In this document: in pieces, positions 15,034 to 22,511 of the stretch
How positions within the stretch are numbered: position 1 is the first letter of the stretch
Layout of the letters: each line of letters starts with the position of its first letter
From: Ruminococcus sp.
GTDB taxonomy: Bacteria > Bacillota > Clostridia > Oscillospirales > Acutalibacteraceae
Reading direction: 5' to 3'
Length of the DNA stretch: 36,792 nt
NCBI GenBank assembly: GCA_017404145.1
Contig: JAFRCW010000011.1
Location: 1 to 36,792 of the forward strand
Position numbers and translations under genes: made by a program
The notes under the pieces: model-generated
What the model was told of the DNA's origin: nothing
The model's input: the letters and a program-made list of their open reading frames with translations, nothing else
Databases searched by the model: none

Positions 15034-15461
15034 TGGAGTACCTCAATAGGATCGTTTTTTTGTACTTTGCCGCCTTTAAGGACAATTGCGAACACGCCCT
15101 CGGTGGGCATCACGCACTTTCCGGTGAGCTTTTGGATCTCACAGCCCTTGTGACATTCTTTTCCGATCTGAGTGATTTCGAGGATGGCTTCTCCGACAGA
15201 GAGCCTTGTCCCAATCGGCAGATCTTTGACCGTTATTCCGCAGGTGAGAATGTTTTCCGCAAAGTCGCCCGCCTGCAGATCGAAAAGCAGAGGACGCATC
15301 TGATCGACGCTCTCTGTTGCGAGCAGACTTACTTGTCTGTGCCAGTTTCCCGCATGTGCGTCGCCCAAGATACCGTAGTTCTCCTGCAGTTCGATGAAAG
15401 GGACAGGATGCTTTTTGACGCCTTTTTTCTCGCTGAGACAGACTGCTTCAACCTTAGCCAT
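15030..15461 (-). CDS. MOSC domain protein
   Basis: 143 residues, essentially one MOSC domain. Landmarks are GILGDAHAGNWHRQVSLLATESVD, GDFAENILTCGI, LPIGTRLSVGEAILEITQIGKECHKGCEI and GVFAIVLKGG. The Cys residues in KECHKGC correspond to the region where MOSC proteins hold a conserved Cys used in sulfur transfer to molybdenum cofactor. Small single-domain MOSC proteins next to moaC are common in Clostridia. The start has GGGAGG within the end of moaC, with an 8-nt overlap. It probably sulfurates or hands over the cofactor; the acceptor enzyme is not encoded here. Confidence 0.88.
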   Translation of the reverse strand: MAKVEAVCLSEKKGVKKHPVPFIELQENYGILGDAHAGNWHRQVSLLATESVDQMRPLLFDLQAGDFAENILTCGITVKDLPIGTRLSVGEAILEITQIGKECHKGCEIQKLTGKCVMPTEGVFAIVLKGGKVQKNDPIEVLQ

Positions 15462-15933
15462 TACGATCCTCCCGAATGAATACGCCGCTTTTGCCGCCGG
15501 ATTTTTTGATCAGGCGGATATCGGTGATCTCGATATCTCTCTGTACCGCCTTGCACATATCATAGACGGTCAGCGCGGCGGCGGAGACCGCGGTGAGCGC
15601 CTCCATCTCTACGCCGGTAGCGCCTTTGCATTTGGCGGCCGCTGTGATACGGATTTCGGTATCGGTTGTTGTAAAAGTGATGTCGACGGAAGAAAGGGGG
15701 ATCGGATGACACATCGGGATGATCTCCGACGTTTTCTTTGCCGCCATGATACCCGCTACCTGCGCGACGGTGAGGACGTCGCCTTTTTTGACGCCGCCGG
15801 ATTTGATCAGCGCCATCGTCTCTTTGTTGACGATGACGGATCCTTCGGCGACCGCTTCACGAAAGGTCGCGTCCTTTTCGGTCACGTCGACCATCTTGGC
15901 TCTGCCTTGTTCGTTAAAATGTGAAAATTCCAT
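15454..15933 (-). CDS. moaC: Cyclic pyranopterin monophosphate synthase MoaC
   Basis: 159 residues, the usual length. Typical stretches are HFNEQGRAKMVDVTEKDATFREA, AGIMAAKKTSEIIPMCHPIPL, the GATGVEMEALTAVSAAALTVYDMCKA core and the end DIRLIKKSGGKSG. With MoaA it converts GTP via 3',8-cyclo-GTP to cyclic pyranopterin monophosphate, the first intermediate of molybdenum cofactor synthesis. It is cytoplasmic. Its ribosome binding site GGAGGA is formed by the two glycine codons at the end of moaA, so the genes are translationally linked; one nucleotide separates the moaA stop from its ATG. Confidence 0.96.
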   Translation of the reverse strand: MEFSHFNEQGRAKMVDVTEKDATFREAVAEGSVIVNKETMALIKSGGVKKGDVLTVAQVAGIMAAKKTSEIIPMCHPIPLSSVDITFTTTDTEIRITAAAKCKGATGVEMEALTAVSAAALTVYDMCKAVQRDIEITDIRLIKKSGGKSGVFIREDRNG

Positions 15934-15934
15934 C

Positions 15935-16879
15935 TTATCCTCCGATCCGGTTCATATCCCGCGGCGTTTGGGTAGAAAAACAGTCAAGGTTATGCTTGAG
16001 CGGTTTTGCGAGAATTCCGTTTTTGATCGCTTGTGTCAGATCGTCACCGGTCAGTCCTCTGAGGGGGAATTCCTCTTCGGAATGGAGACAGGGCTTTAAA
16101 AAGCCGTCGGCGGTGATCCTGATCCGATTGCACTGATAACAGAAGAGCTGTGAGATGGGAGAGATCAGCCCGATCGTGCCCTTACAGCCGTTCATCCGAT
16201 AGAGCCGTGACACGCCGTCGCCGCCGATCTTCTGCAAATCCTTCAGCGTAGAAAGCACCAGCTCATTGGAGACAAAGCGGGACTTATCCCAGCCTTTGCA
16301 GACGTTCATCGGCATCAGCTCGATGAAGCGGACGCTGTAGTCGTTATAGCGCGTCAGCTCTGCGAAATCTTTGATCTCATCGGTGTTGACGCCGCCCATC
16401 AGAACGACGTTGATCTTGATCTGTTCAAAGCCGGCAAGCTGCGCCGCTTTGAGTCCGTTCATTACGTCAAAGATCTCTCCCGTGCGGGTGATTTTTCTGA
16501 ATTTGTTGGGGCCTAAGGTATCGAGGCTGAGATTGATGCGGTCGACTCCCGCTTCCTTCAGCGGCTTTGCCATATCATACAGGAGCGAGCCGTTGGTAGT
16601 CAGCGATAATTCGATTGCGGGATCGATTGCTTTGATGTTCTCACACAGCGTTAGAATCCCGCGGCGCAGCAGAGGCTCGCCTCCGGTGAGACGCACCTTT
16701 TTGATTTTCAGAGAATGCGCCGCCCTGACGATCTCGGTCAGCTCCTCGATCGAGAGGATATCGCTGTGAGTTTTCTTTTGGATCCCGTCCTCGTTCATAC
16801 AGTAGATGCACCGATAGTTGCACAGATCGGTGACCGACAGCCTCAGATATTCGATTGTACGTTCAAATCTGTCTTTCAT
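15935..16879 (-). CDS. moaA: GTP 3',8-cyclase MoaA (radical SAM)
   Basis: 314 residues. The radical SAM cluster ligands are Cys20, Cys24 and Cys27 (CNYRCIYC). The second cluster, which holds the GTP substrate, uses Cys247, Cys250 and Cys264. RLTGGEPLLRRG is the SAM-binding glycine motif, and the protein ends in the conserved Gly-Gly (NRIGG) needed for activity. It catalyses the first step of molybdenum cofactor synthesis with MoaC. The ATG at 16879 has no Shine-Dalgarno sequence: the bases upstream are a 7-bp repeat array (CCACTAA on the coding strand) that also contains the modC stop codon, so translation may depend on coupling to modC. Confidence 0.96.
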   Translation of the reverse strand: MKDRFERTIEYLRLSVTDLCNYRCIYCMNEDGIQKKTHSDILSIEELTEIVRAAHSLKIKKVRLTGGEPLLRRGILTLCENIKAIDPAIELSLTTNGSLLYDMAKPLKEAGVDRINLSLDTLGPNKFRKITRTGEIFDVMNGLKAAQLAGFEQIKINVVLMGGVNTDEIKDFAELTRYNDYSVRFIELMPMNVCKGWDKSRFVSNELVLSTLKDLQKIGGDGVSRLYRMNGCKGTIGLISPISQLFCYQCNRIRITADGFLKPCLHSEEEFPLRGLTGDDLTQAIKNGILAKPLKHNLDCFSTQTPRDMNRIGG

Positions 16880-16880
16880 T

Positions 16881-16908
16881 TTAGTGGTTAGCGGTTAGTG
16901 GTTAGTGG
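16881..16908. repeat. Heptamer array spanning the modC/moaA junction
   Basis: Four units TTAGTGG, TTAGCGG, TTAGTGG, TTAGTGG in phase. Read on the minus strand it encodes the last residues Thr-Asn-His and the TAA stop of modC, and it ends one base before the moaA start codon. It fills the place where the moaA ribosome binding site would be. Confidence 0.85.
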
Positions 16909-17647
16909 ATTTGGATGATTGGAAAAGCGCTTCTTTTTCTTTGCTGAGGGAAATACGTGCGCTTTTATTCTCTTGAAGAATTATATTATAAAAATCCTTG
17001 ACGCTGATCTTTTTCTGCGCCGCGCCGTCTCTGATTCTGACGACCTCTTCGCACAGCTCGAACACCTCGTCGATCTCGTGGGAGACGATGATCACGTCGC
17101 CTGAGAACGATGCGAAGATCTGTTTCATTTCTTCTTCAAGCTCCCATTTGAGAAAGGTATCGAGTGAAGAGAACGGCTCGTCGAGCAGGAGTACGTCGGG
17201 CTTTGACGCGAAGATCCGCGCGAGCGCCGCGCGCTGTTTCTCGCCGCCGGAGAGTGTTTGGGGACGGACGTTTTCCAACCCCTCCAAACGGAACTTTTCA
17301 ATCAGTTCCATAGCGAGCTTTTCTCTTTCTTTTCTCTCTTCTCTGTGCAGACCTGTCTTAATGTTTTGCAATACCGTCATATTCGGGAACAGGGCAAAGT
17401 CCTGAAAAAGATAGCCTACCTTTCTTTTTTGCGGCGGGAGGTTGATCTTTTTCTCGCTGTCGAAGAGCGTTTTGCCGTTTAAGATGATCCTTCCGCTGTC
17501 TGGCCTTTCGATACCGGCGATCGCTTTGAGCGTATAGCTTTTTCCCGCGCCGGACGCGCCGAGCAGTCCGAGAGGCGTTTTATCGGTTTCAAACTGAATT
17601 CTCAACTCAAAAGAGGCGAGGCGTTTTTTGATATCGACATACAGCAT
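16895..17647 (-). CDS. modC: Molybdate ABC transporter ATP-binding protein ModC
   Basis: 250 residues from the ATG at 17647, which overlaps the modB stop codon (TGATG). Walker A is GASGAGKS (30-37), the signature LSGGEKQRAALARI (132-145) and Walker B DVLLLDEP (151-158), with the switch His in IIVSHE. It powers molybdate import with ModA and ModB at the inner membrane face. The protein ends soon after the ATPase domain and lacks the C-terminal TOBE/molybdate-binding domain of E. coli ModC (about 350 residues), so feedback through that domain is not expected. The final residues and stop are encoded by a heptamer repeat array, suggesting the original end was replaced. Confidence 0.93.
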   Translation of the reverse strand: MLYVDIKKRLASFELRIQFETDKTPLGLLGASGAGKSYTLKAIAGIERPDSGRIILNGKTLFDSEKKINLPPQKRKVGYLFQDFALFPNMTVLQNIKTGLHREERKEREKLAMELIEKFRLEGLENVRPQTLSGGEKQRAALARIFASKPDVLLLDEPFSSLDTFLKWELEEEMKQIFASFSGDVIIVSHEIDEVFELCEEVVRIRDGAAQKKISVKDFYNIILQENKSARISLSKEKEALFQSSKSTNH

Positions 17648-18309
17648 CAGATGCGCCTCTCTTTCTTTTCGAGCAGGTTGATGATCAGCAGTACCGCCGC
17701 CGAGATGGCGATGTTGATCAGTACCCATTTGAACGCCAGCTCGTCGTTGCCGGTTCTCCACAGCTGATAGACGGCGGTGGAGACGGTAGCGGTCTTGCCG
17801 GGGGTATAGCCCGCGATCATCGAGGTCGCGCCGTATTCGCCCAAGGCGCGCGCAAAGCTCAGCACCACGCCCGCGATGATCCCCTGCCTGCAGTAGGGAA
17901 TGCGGATCCGCCAGAAAATGTAGGTGTTGGAAAGTCCCAAGGTTCTGCCCGCGCTCGCAAGATTTTCATCAAAGCTCTCGAACGCGCCTCTCGCTGTGCG
18001 GTACATCAGCGGAAATACGACAACCAGCACGGCGAACACCGCCGACCACCAGTTCATGGTCAGCCGGATACCGAACTGCTCATAAAAGAAAGACCCCACC
18101 GCTCTTCTCGGTCCTAAAACAAGCAGCAGAAGATAACCCACAACGGTAGGGGGCAGTACCAGCGGCAGGGTGAAGATGACGTCGAGTATTCCTTTGAGGA
18201 CTTTCGGAAGCTTGGCGATATAATAGGCGGCGGCGATCCCGAGCAGGAACACCGCAGCGGACGCGATCGCTGCGATCCGAAGCGAGTTGAATAAAGGGTA
18301 GAGATCCAT
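17647..18309 (-). CDS. modB: Molybdate ABC transporter permease ModB
   Basis: 220 residues with about five to six membrane helices. The EAA-type loop that contacts ModC is present (EYGATSMIAGYTPGKTATVSTAVY, with the ALGEYG motif characteristic of molybdate and sulfate permeases). The early VLPPTVVGYLLLL stretch is also typical of ModB. It forms the membrane channel of the molybdate importer. The ATG at 18309 follows a heptamer array directly and no ribosome binding site is visible upstream. It is separated from modA by about 195 bp of repeats and a hairpin, so relative expression of ModA and ModB may differ. Confidence 0.95.
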   Translation of the reverse strand: MDLYPLFNSLRIAAIASAAVFLLGIAAAYYIAKLPKVLKGILDVIFTLPLVLPPTVVGYLLLLVLGPRRAVGSFFYEQFGIRLTMNWWSAVFAVLVVVFPLMYRTARGAFESFDENLASAGRTLGLSNTYIFWRIRIPYCRQGIIAGVVLSFARALGEYGATSMIAGYTPGKTATVSTAVYQLWRTGNDELAFKWVLINIAISAAVLLIINLLEKKERRI

Positions 18310-18310
18310 C

Positions 18311-18352
18311 TTAAATAACTAAGAAATAAGAAATAAGAAATAAGAACTGAGT
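18311..18352. repeat. Heptamer array (AATAAGA-type) abutting the modB start
   Basis: Six 7-bp units in phase: TTAAATA, ACTAAGA, three AATAAGA, ACTGAGT. It begins 2 bp upstream of the modB start codon and fills the position of its ribosome binding site. Confidence 0.8.
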
Positions 18353-18470
18353 GGGCGGGCTCTGCCCGCACCCGACAGAATAGTGCAGAGTGCAGAGTGC
18401 AGAGTTGTGGGCGGGCTCTGTCCGTACCCGATTGAATTACTAAATAACTAGGAACCAAAAACTAAGAACC
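18353..18470. repeat. Composite repeats between modA and modB
   Basis: Two imperfect 25-bp copies (about 18350-18374 and 18407-18431) share GTGGGCGGGCTCTG and can fold as hairpins. Between them lie three TGCAGAG heptamers (18384-18404), the same unit as at 1-24. After the second copy a CTAGGAA/CTAAGAA heptamer-like tract runs to 18470. Nothing here is coding. Confidence 0.7.
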
Positions 18471-18492
18471 GAGGGAGGGTTTGCCCTCCCTC
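18471..18492 (-). terminator. Hairpin after modA (attenuator-like)
   Basis: Perfect arms GAGGGAGGG (18471-18479) and CCCTCCCTC (18484-18492) with a 4-nt loop, 14 nt after the modA stop. Only a weak T-rich stretch follows on the minus strand, so it may lower read-through into modB or protect the modA mRNA end without stopping all transcription. Confidence 0.6.
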
Positions 18493-18505
18493 GTATTTTA
18501 CCATA

Positions 18506-19357
18506 TTATGAAAGCGGTGTAAATCCGACTTTTTCGAATACTTTGGAGGCTTCTTCGGTTTTGAGGAAGTCGAGGAACGCCTGCGCCGCTTCGGGACACT
18601 CGCTGTTTTTCAGCACGGCGGCGGGATAGACGACCTTGCCGCACATATCCTCGGTAGCGGTATCAACAATGGTGAGATTTGCGGAATACGCGTCGGTCTG
18701 ATAGATCACGCCCGCGTCAACTGCGCCCTCAGAGATCTGAGAGGTGACTTCCTTGACGTTGGAGCCGTAGGTGATCACGCCTTTTTCGGCAAGAGCCGCT
18801 TCGTCAAGCTGATAGTATGCGAAAATCTTCCTGGTGTACTGACCGACGGGAACGTCCTCGTTGCCCATCGCGAAGAGAATGTCGTTGCCCTCCAGCGCGG
18901 TTGCGAGATCGTCATAAGAGTTGATGTTCTTGGGGTTGTTCTCGGGAACACAGAGCGCAACCTTGTTCTCGAGCAGATTGACGCGTGTATCGGGATCGAT
19001 AAAGTCGAGCTTATCGGGGTTCTTCTCTTCATCCTGCGTAACGTCCAGCTGATTCATCTGTTTCTGCGCGGCGGAGATGAAGAGGTCGCAGACGGCGCCT
19101 TCTTCGATCTGGGTCTTAAGCGTGCCGGAAGAATCAAAGTTGAAGGTGAGAGTGACATTCGGATCAACGTCTTTATACAGCTCGGCGATCTCTTCTAAGG
19201 TTTCGGTCATACTTGCCGCGGCAAAGACGATAACCTCTACGCTTTCGGGATCGGGGTCGGTAACGAAGGTTTCTTTTTCATCTGCGGGAGCCGCGGCGCA
19301 GCCCGCCAGCGCGGCGATCAGGATAACGGTGAGCAGTCCTGCAATCCATTTTTTCAT
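18506..19357 (-). CDS. modA: Molybdate-binding lipoprotein ModA
   Basis: 283 residues. The lipoprotein signal with LAGC gives lipidated Cys20. The mature protein shows the ModA pattern: EVIVFAAASMTETLEEIAELY, TLTFNFDSSGTLKTQIEEGAVCDLFISA (Ser residues bind the oxyanion), AMGNEDVPVGQYTRKIF, and GAVDAGVIYQTDAYSA with the conserved Tyr. It captures molybdate (or tungstate) outside the cell for ModBC. First gene of the operon; AGGAG lies 8 nt before the ATG, and the promoter at 19388-19416 faces away from the IclR regulator. Confidence 0.95.
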   Translation of the reverse strand: MKKWIAGLLTVILIAALAGCAAAPADEKETFVTDPDPESVEVIVFAAASMTETLEEIAELYKDVDPNVTLTFNFDSSGTLKTQIEEGAVCDLFISAAQKQMNQLDVTQDEEKNPDKLDFIDPDTRVNLLENKVALCVPENNPKNINSYDDLATALEGNDILFAMGNEDVPVGQYTRKIFAYYQLDEAALAEKGVITYGSNVKEVTSQISEGAVDAGVIYQTDAYSANLTIVDTATEDMCGKVVYPAAVLKNSECPEAAQAFLDFLKTEEASKVFEKVGFTPLS

Positions 19358-19387
19358 TTTTCTTTCTCCTTTTTTCAGATCATTCCT

Positions 19388-19416
19388 ATTTTACCATTGA
19401 AGTGACCGGGAAACAA
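19388..19416 (-). promoter_or_regulatory. Promoter of the modA operon
   Basis: On the minus strand TTGTTT (19411-19416), 17-bp spacer, TAAAAT (19388-19393). Confidence 0.65.
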
Positions 19417-19420
19417 GAAA

Positions 19421-19460
19421 TATTGTTCGGTAATACAGAATAACAATACAGCAATACGGA
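19421..19460. promoter_or_regulatory. Candidate operator between modA and the IclR gene
   Basis: Inverted repeat TATTGTT (19421-19427) / AACAATA (19442-19448), overlapped by direct repeats AATACAG, AATACAG, AATACGG (19432-19458). It lies between the two divergent promoters, a natural place for the IclR-type protein or a molybdate sensor to act. It does not match the E. coli ModE site as I know it. Confidence 0.5.
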
Positions 19461-19467
19461 AAAATGA

Positions 19468-19496
19468 TTGTAATATTGTCGAGGATATGATAAAAT
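19468..19496 (+). promoter_or_regulatory. Promoter of the IclR-family gene
   Basis: TTGTAA (19468-19473), 17-bp spacer, TAAAAT (19491-19496), 18 bp before the start codon. Confidence 0.65.
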
Positions 19497-19514
19497 CAAA
19501 CGGAGGTGAATCTT

Positions 19515-20282
19515 ATGGAAGAACAGGCGAAGGTCAAATCATTATCCAAAGCGATCGATATTTTGGATCTGTTATCGCAGAACAGCGCAGGCTTCTCTCT
19601 CTCTGATATCTCGGCAAGACTCGGCTATCCGAAAAGTACCGTTCACGCGATGCTCTCGACCATGCGCGACAGAGGGCTGATCCGTCAGCTGCCGTCGGGC
19701 GCGTATACGCTCGGACTGAAGCTCTTTGAATACGGTTCTGCCGTATCGCGCGGCTTTGATATCACTGCTGTATCGCGCCCCTATCTGGAGCGGCTGTCCG
19801 CAGCGACGGGAGCGACCGCTGTCATCACGATGCTGTCCTTCGACGCGGCGGTGTCGTTTGACTACGCACGTTCTCAGGCAGGCGTTCAGATTATGCCTCA
19901 GATCGGCTCGCGCCTGCCCCTGCACGCGACCTCTCAGGGCAAGCTGCTGCTCTCTTCTATGAGTGAATCCAACATCAAAAACATTCTGAAAAAATCCGGT
20001 ATGCCTTCGTTTACGCCGCATACCTTTGCTGCTTTCGATGAGCTGATTAATTCTTTAAAAGAAATAAAAGCGCAGGGGTATTCGATTGAGGACGGCGAGT
20101 ATAAGATCGGTCTGCGTTCGGTCTCCGCGCCGGTTTATGACAGCGCGGGACAGATGAAATACGCGCTGACCACCATCGGATTCTTCCGCAGAAAGGACGC
20201 GCAGGAATTCCTCAACGCGATACAGCAGACAAAAAAAGAAGCCATGCGTCTCTCACAGGCGTTAGGGTATGTTGAAAGGTAG
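19515..20282 (+). CDS. IclR family transcriptional regulator
   Basis: 255 residues from the ATG at 19515; an in-frame GTG at 19506 is part of the ribosome binding site GGAGGTG. The winged helix-turn-helix (about 8-65) includes SKAIDILDLLSQNSAGFSLSDISARLGYPKSTVHAMLSTMRDRGLI. The effector domain (about 80-250) shows LHATSQGKLLLSSM and GYSIEDGEYKIGLRSVSAPVYD, typical of the family. It is divergent from the molybdenum operon with only 157 bp between starts, so it is a candidate regulator of both. IclR proteins usually sense small organic acids; a link to molybdenum would be unusual and is not shown by the sequence. Confidence 0.92.
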   Translation: MEEQAKVKSLSKAIDILDLLSQNSAGFSLSDISARLGYPKSTVHAMLSTMRDRGLIRQLPSGAYTLGLKLFEYGSAVSRGFDITAVSRPYLERLSAATGATAVITMLSFDAAVSFDYARSQAGVQIMPQIGSRLPLHATSQGKLLLSSMSESNIKNILKKSGMPSFTPHTFAAFDELINSLKEIKAQGYSIEDGEYKIGLRSVSAPVYDSAGQMKYALTTIGFFRRKDAQEFLNAIQQTKKEAMRLSQALGYVER

Positions 20283-20373
20283 GAAAGGGGCTTGACCCTT
20301 TCGCCGCAGGACATTTTTATAGAACCGTAGGGTTCGATGCCCACATCGAACCGCATAATCGTCGCATAGAGCC

Positions 20374-20398
20374 GTAGGGCGGGGGCTTGCTCCCGCCG
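20374..20398 (+). repeat. Solo arm of the GTAGGG inverted-repeat element
   Basis: 25 bp matching the arms of the 4569-4694 element, starting GTAGGGCGGGGGCTTGC. No partner arm follows. A further GTAGGGTTCGATG motif with the hairpin GGTTCGATG/CATCGAACC lies at 20327-20352. Confidence 0.7.
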
Positions 20399-20453
20399 AA
20401 ACGATGCGTTGATATCCCGCTGACCACTGTAATGAAACATTGATAACAAGAAT

Positions 20454-20602
20454 GTAGGGCAAGGCGCCCTCGACTTGCCGGTCGCAGTAGCGTTTTGATC
20501 ATATCGGACGTTTCATACAGGAGCAGAATTTAACCTGTATCTCCGATAACCAATATGGATCAAATGGCAACGTTTCGGCAAGTCGAGGGCGCCTTGCCCT
20601 AC
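20454..20602. repeat. MITE-like inverted-repeat element with perfect 27-bp arms
   Basis: Arms at 20454-20480 and 20576-20602 are perfectly inverted and start GTAGGGCAAGGCGCC. The interior of about 95 bp has no reading frame of note. Interior sequence AACGTTTCGGC next to the right arm is shared with the element at 4569-4694, so both belong to one family with variable arm sequences. Confidence 0.75.
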
Positions 20603-20764
20603 GGTTGGTGTTTGTTTGCAGCCAATACCGACTTCTGTTATCAACGTTTCATCGGGTGAGCGATATCTGCCTCAACGACATTTTGAAAAGCTGCATAAAA
20701 CACTGCACCTTTTTGGAGATTTGGCTTATCTGCTGACTTTTCTGTCAAAAACAATCGAAACAAG

Positions 20765-20905
20765 CTAATATAATGAGAAAGAAGAATACAAAGAGAAAGA
20801 AGAATACAAGGAAAAGATAATAAAGAGAAAGATAAAGAAACAATACAGAGAGAAAAAAACAAACAATAAGAAGAGAGAGAATACATTCGTTTGTTTTCTC
20901 TCTCT
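20765..20905. repeat. Purine-rich tract with imperfect repeats and long hairpin
   Basis: The plus strand is nearly all purine from 20765 to 20880, with AAAGAAGAATACAA repeated at short spacing. Its right part pairs with a pyrimidine tract: ACAGAGAGA...CAAAC (about 20847-20866) with GTTTGTTTTCTCTCTCTGT (20890-20908). The hairpin follows the stop of the FAD gene by about 20 nt and may act as its terminator on the minus strand. Confidence 0.5.
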
Positions 20906-20926
20906 GTTTTTATAATTATTCTCTTT

Positions 20927-22510
20927 TTATGATGTGATGATTTTTTCCGCTGCTTTGATACCGTCTACTGCCGCGGAGATAATGCCGCCCGCATAGCCCG
21001 CGCCTTCGCCGCAGGGGTATAAGCCTTTGAGCGAGACGCTCTGCATATTCTCGTCTCTGACGATACGGATCGGGGAGGAGGAACGCGACTCTACCGCGGT
21101 CAGGATCGCGTCGGGATGAGAAAAGCCTCTGAGCCTTCTGTCGATCATCGGCAAAGCTTCTCTGAGCGAATCGGTCACAAAGGCGGGTAAGATGCTGTCC
21201 ATTTCGGCGAAGGCAGTTCCCGGACGGTAGGAGGGCAGAACCTCTCCGAAAGATGCGGATTTTTGTTGTTTCAGGAAATCCTCCACTCTGGAGACGGGCG
21301 CGTGATAATTTGCTCCGCCCATGAGATAGGCTTTTTTCTCCAGCTCTCTTTGGAAGTACATTCCTTTGAGGGCTTTTTCTGATGGGATATCGTCGGGATT
21401 GACCGAGACCAAGAGAGCGGCGTTGGAGTTGATCCGGTCTCTCGAAAATTCGCTCATTCCGTTGGTGACGACGGAATCGGGTTCTGACTGCGACGCGACC
21501 ACCAAACCGCCGGGACACATACAGAAGGTATATACCCCTCTGCCGTCCTTCAGATGAACGCTCTGCTTATAGGATGCGGCGGGCAGCAGTTTTGCGGCTT
21601 TACCGTATTGGGAGAGGTTGATTTTATCTCTGAGGTGTTCGATCCTGACACCCACGGAAAAGGGCTTTGGCTCGGTATGGATCCCCTTGCCGTGAAGCAT
21701 CTCGAAGGTGTCTCTCGCGCTGTGACCGATGGCGAGCACGAGCTCACTGCATTCGATCAGCCGTTTTATTCCGTTTTCTTCCACCTCGGCGGCGGTGATC
21801 CTGCCGTCTTTGATTCTCAGATCGGTGAGTTTGGTGTTGAAGTGGATTTCCGCGCCGAGAGAGAGCAGGGTTTGCCGTATATTTTTGATGGTCGGGCGGA
21901 GTCTGTCGGTGCCGATATGCGGCTTTGCTTCATAGAGGATTTCTTCAGGAGCGCCGTGAGATACGAAATCAATCAGCACCTTGCGTGCTCTGTGATCCTT
22001 GGTGCCGGTGTTGAGCTTGCCGTCGGAGAACGCGCCCGCGCCTCCTTCGCCGAACTGCACGTTGCATTCGGTATCGAGCCTGCCGCCGCTCCAGAAGAGA
22101 TCGATTTTCTCTTTTCTCTCGTCCACGCCCGCTCCGCGCTCGATGACAATGGGACGAATTCCCGACTGTGCGAGCGTGAGAGCGCAGAACAGTCCCGCGG
22201 GACCCATCCCGACGATCAGCGGACGCTTGCTCCTGTCTTTTGCCGTCAGGGGAGTATAGCGGTATTCCTCAGACAGAGTCACTTTTTTCGACTTTGCCTT
22301 GGAAACAACGGAATGTTCGCTGACGTTCAGCCTGACGTCAACGCTCGATACATAGTGGACGTCGTCTTTATGCCGCGCGTCTACCGACAATCGGAAAAGA
22401 GAGCACGACAAAATCGCGCTCTCCGGTATTCTGAGCTCTTTGGAGCATATTCTGTTGATATCGCTGTCCGTGAAGTTCAGCGGCAACCTGATATCGGATA
22501 TTCTGATCAT
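20927..22510 (-). CDS. FAD-dependent dehydrogenase-like protein (COG2509 type)
   Basis: 527 residues from the ATG at 22510, one nucleotide after the stop of the upstream gene; a longer frame would run back through that gene. The N-terminal segment (1-85) is an alpha/beta extension seen in this family. The FAD-binding motif follows (RPLIVGMGPAGLFCALTLAQSG...IERG). FGEGGAGAFSDGKLNTG and the C-terminal GLYPCGEGAGYAGGIISAAVDGIKAAE close the FAD site. The family is widespread in Firmicutes with no agreed substrate. It is the last of three minus-strand genes with the BaiN-like enzyme and the small exporter. Confidence 0.88.
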   Translation of the reverse strand: MIRISDIRLPLNFTDSDINRICSKELRIPESAILSCSLFRLSVDARHKDDVHYVSSVDVRLNVSEHSVVSKAKSKKVTLSEEYRYTPLTAKDRSKRPLIVGMGPAGLFCALTLAQSGIRPIVIERGAGVDERKEKIDLFWSGGRLDTECNVQFGEGGAGAFSDGKLNTGTKDHRARKVLIDFVSHGAPEEILYEAKPHIGTDRLRPTIKNIRQTLLSLGAEIHFNTKLTDLRIKDGRITAAEVEENGIKRLIECSELVLAIGHSARDTFEMLHGKGIHTEPKPFSVGVRIEHLRDKINLSQYGKAAKLLPAASYKQSVHLKDGRGVYTFCMCPGGLVVASQSEPDSVVTNGMSEFSRDRINSNAALLVSVNPDDIPSEKALKGMYFQRELEKKAYLMGGANYHAPVSRVEDFLKQQKSASFGEVLPSYRPGTAFAEMDSILPAFVTDSLREALPMIDRRLRGFSHPDAILTAVESRSSSPIRIVRDENMQSVSLKGLYPCGEGAGYAGGIISAAVDGIKAAEKIITS

Positions 22511-22511
22511 A

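Noticed and set aside
20641..20886. 81-codon reading frame on the minus strand
   Set aside because: Arises from the purine/pyrimidine-rich tract and encodes only Leu/Ser repeats; no ribosome binding site.
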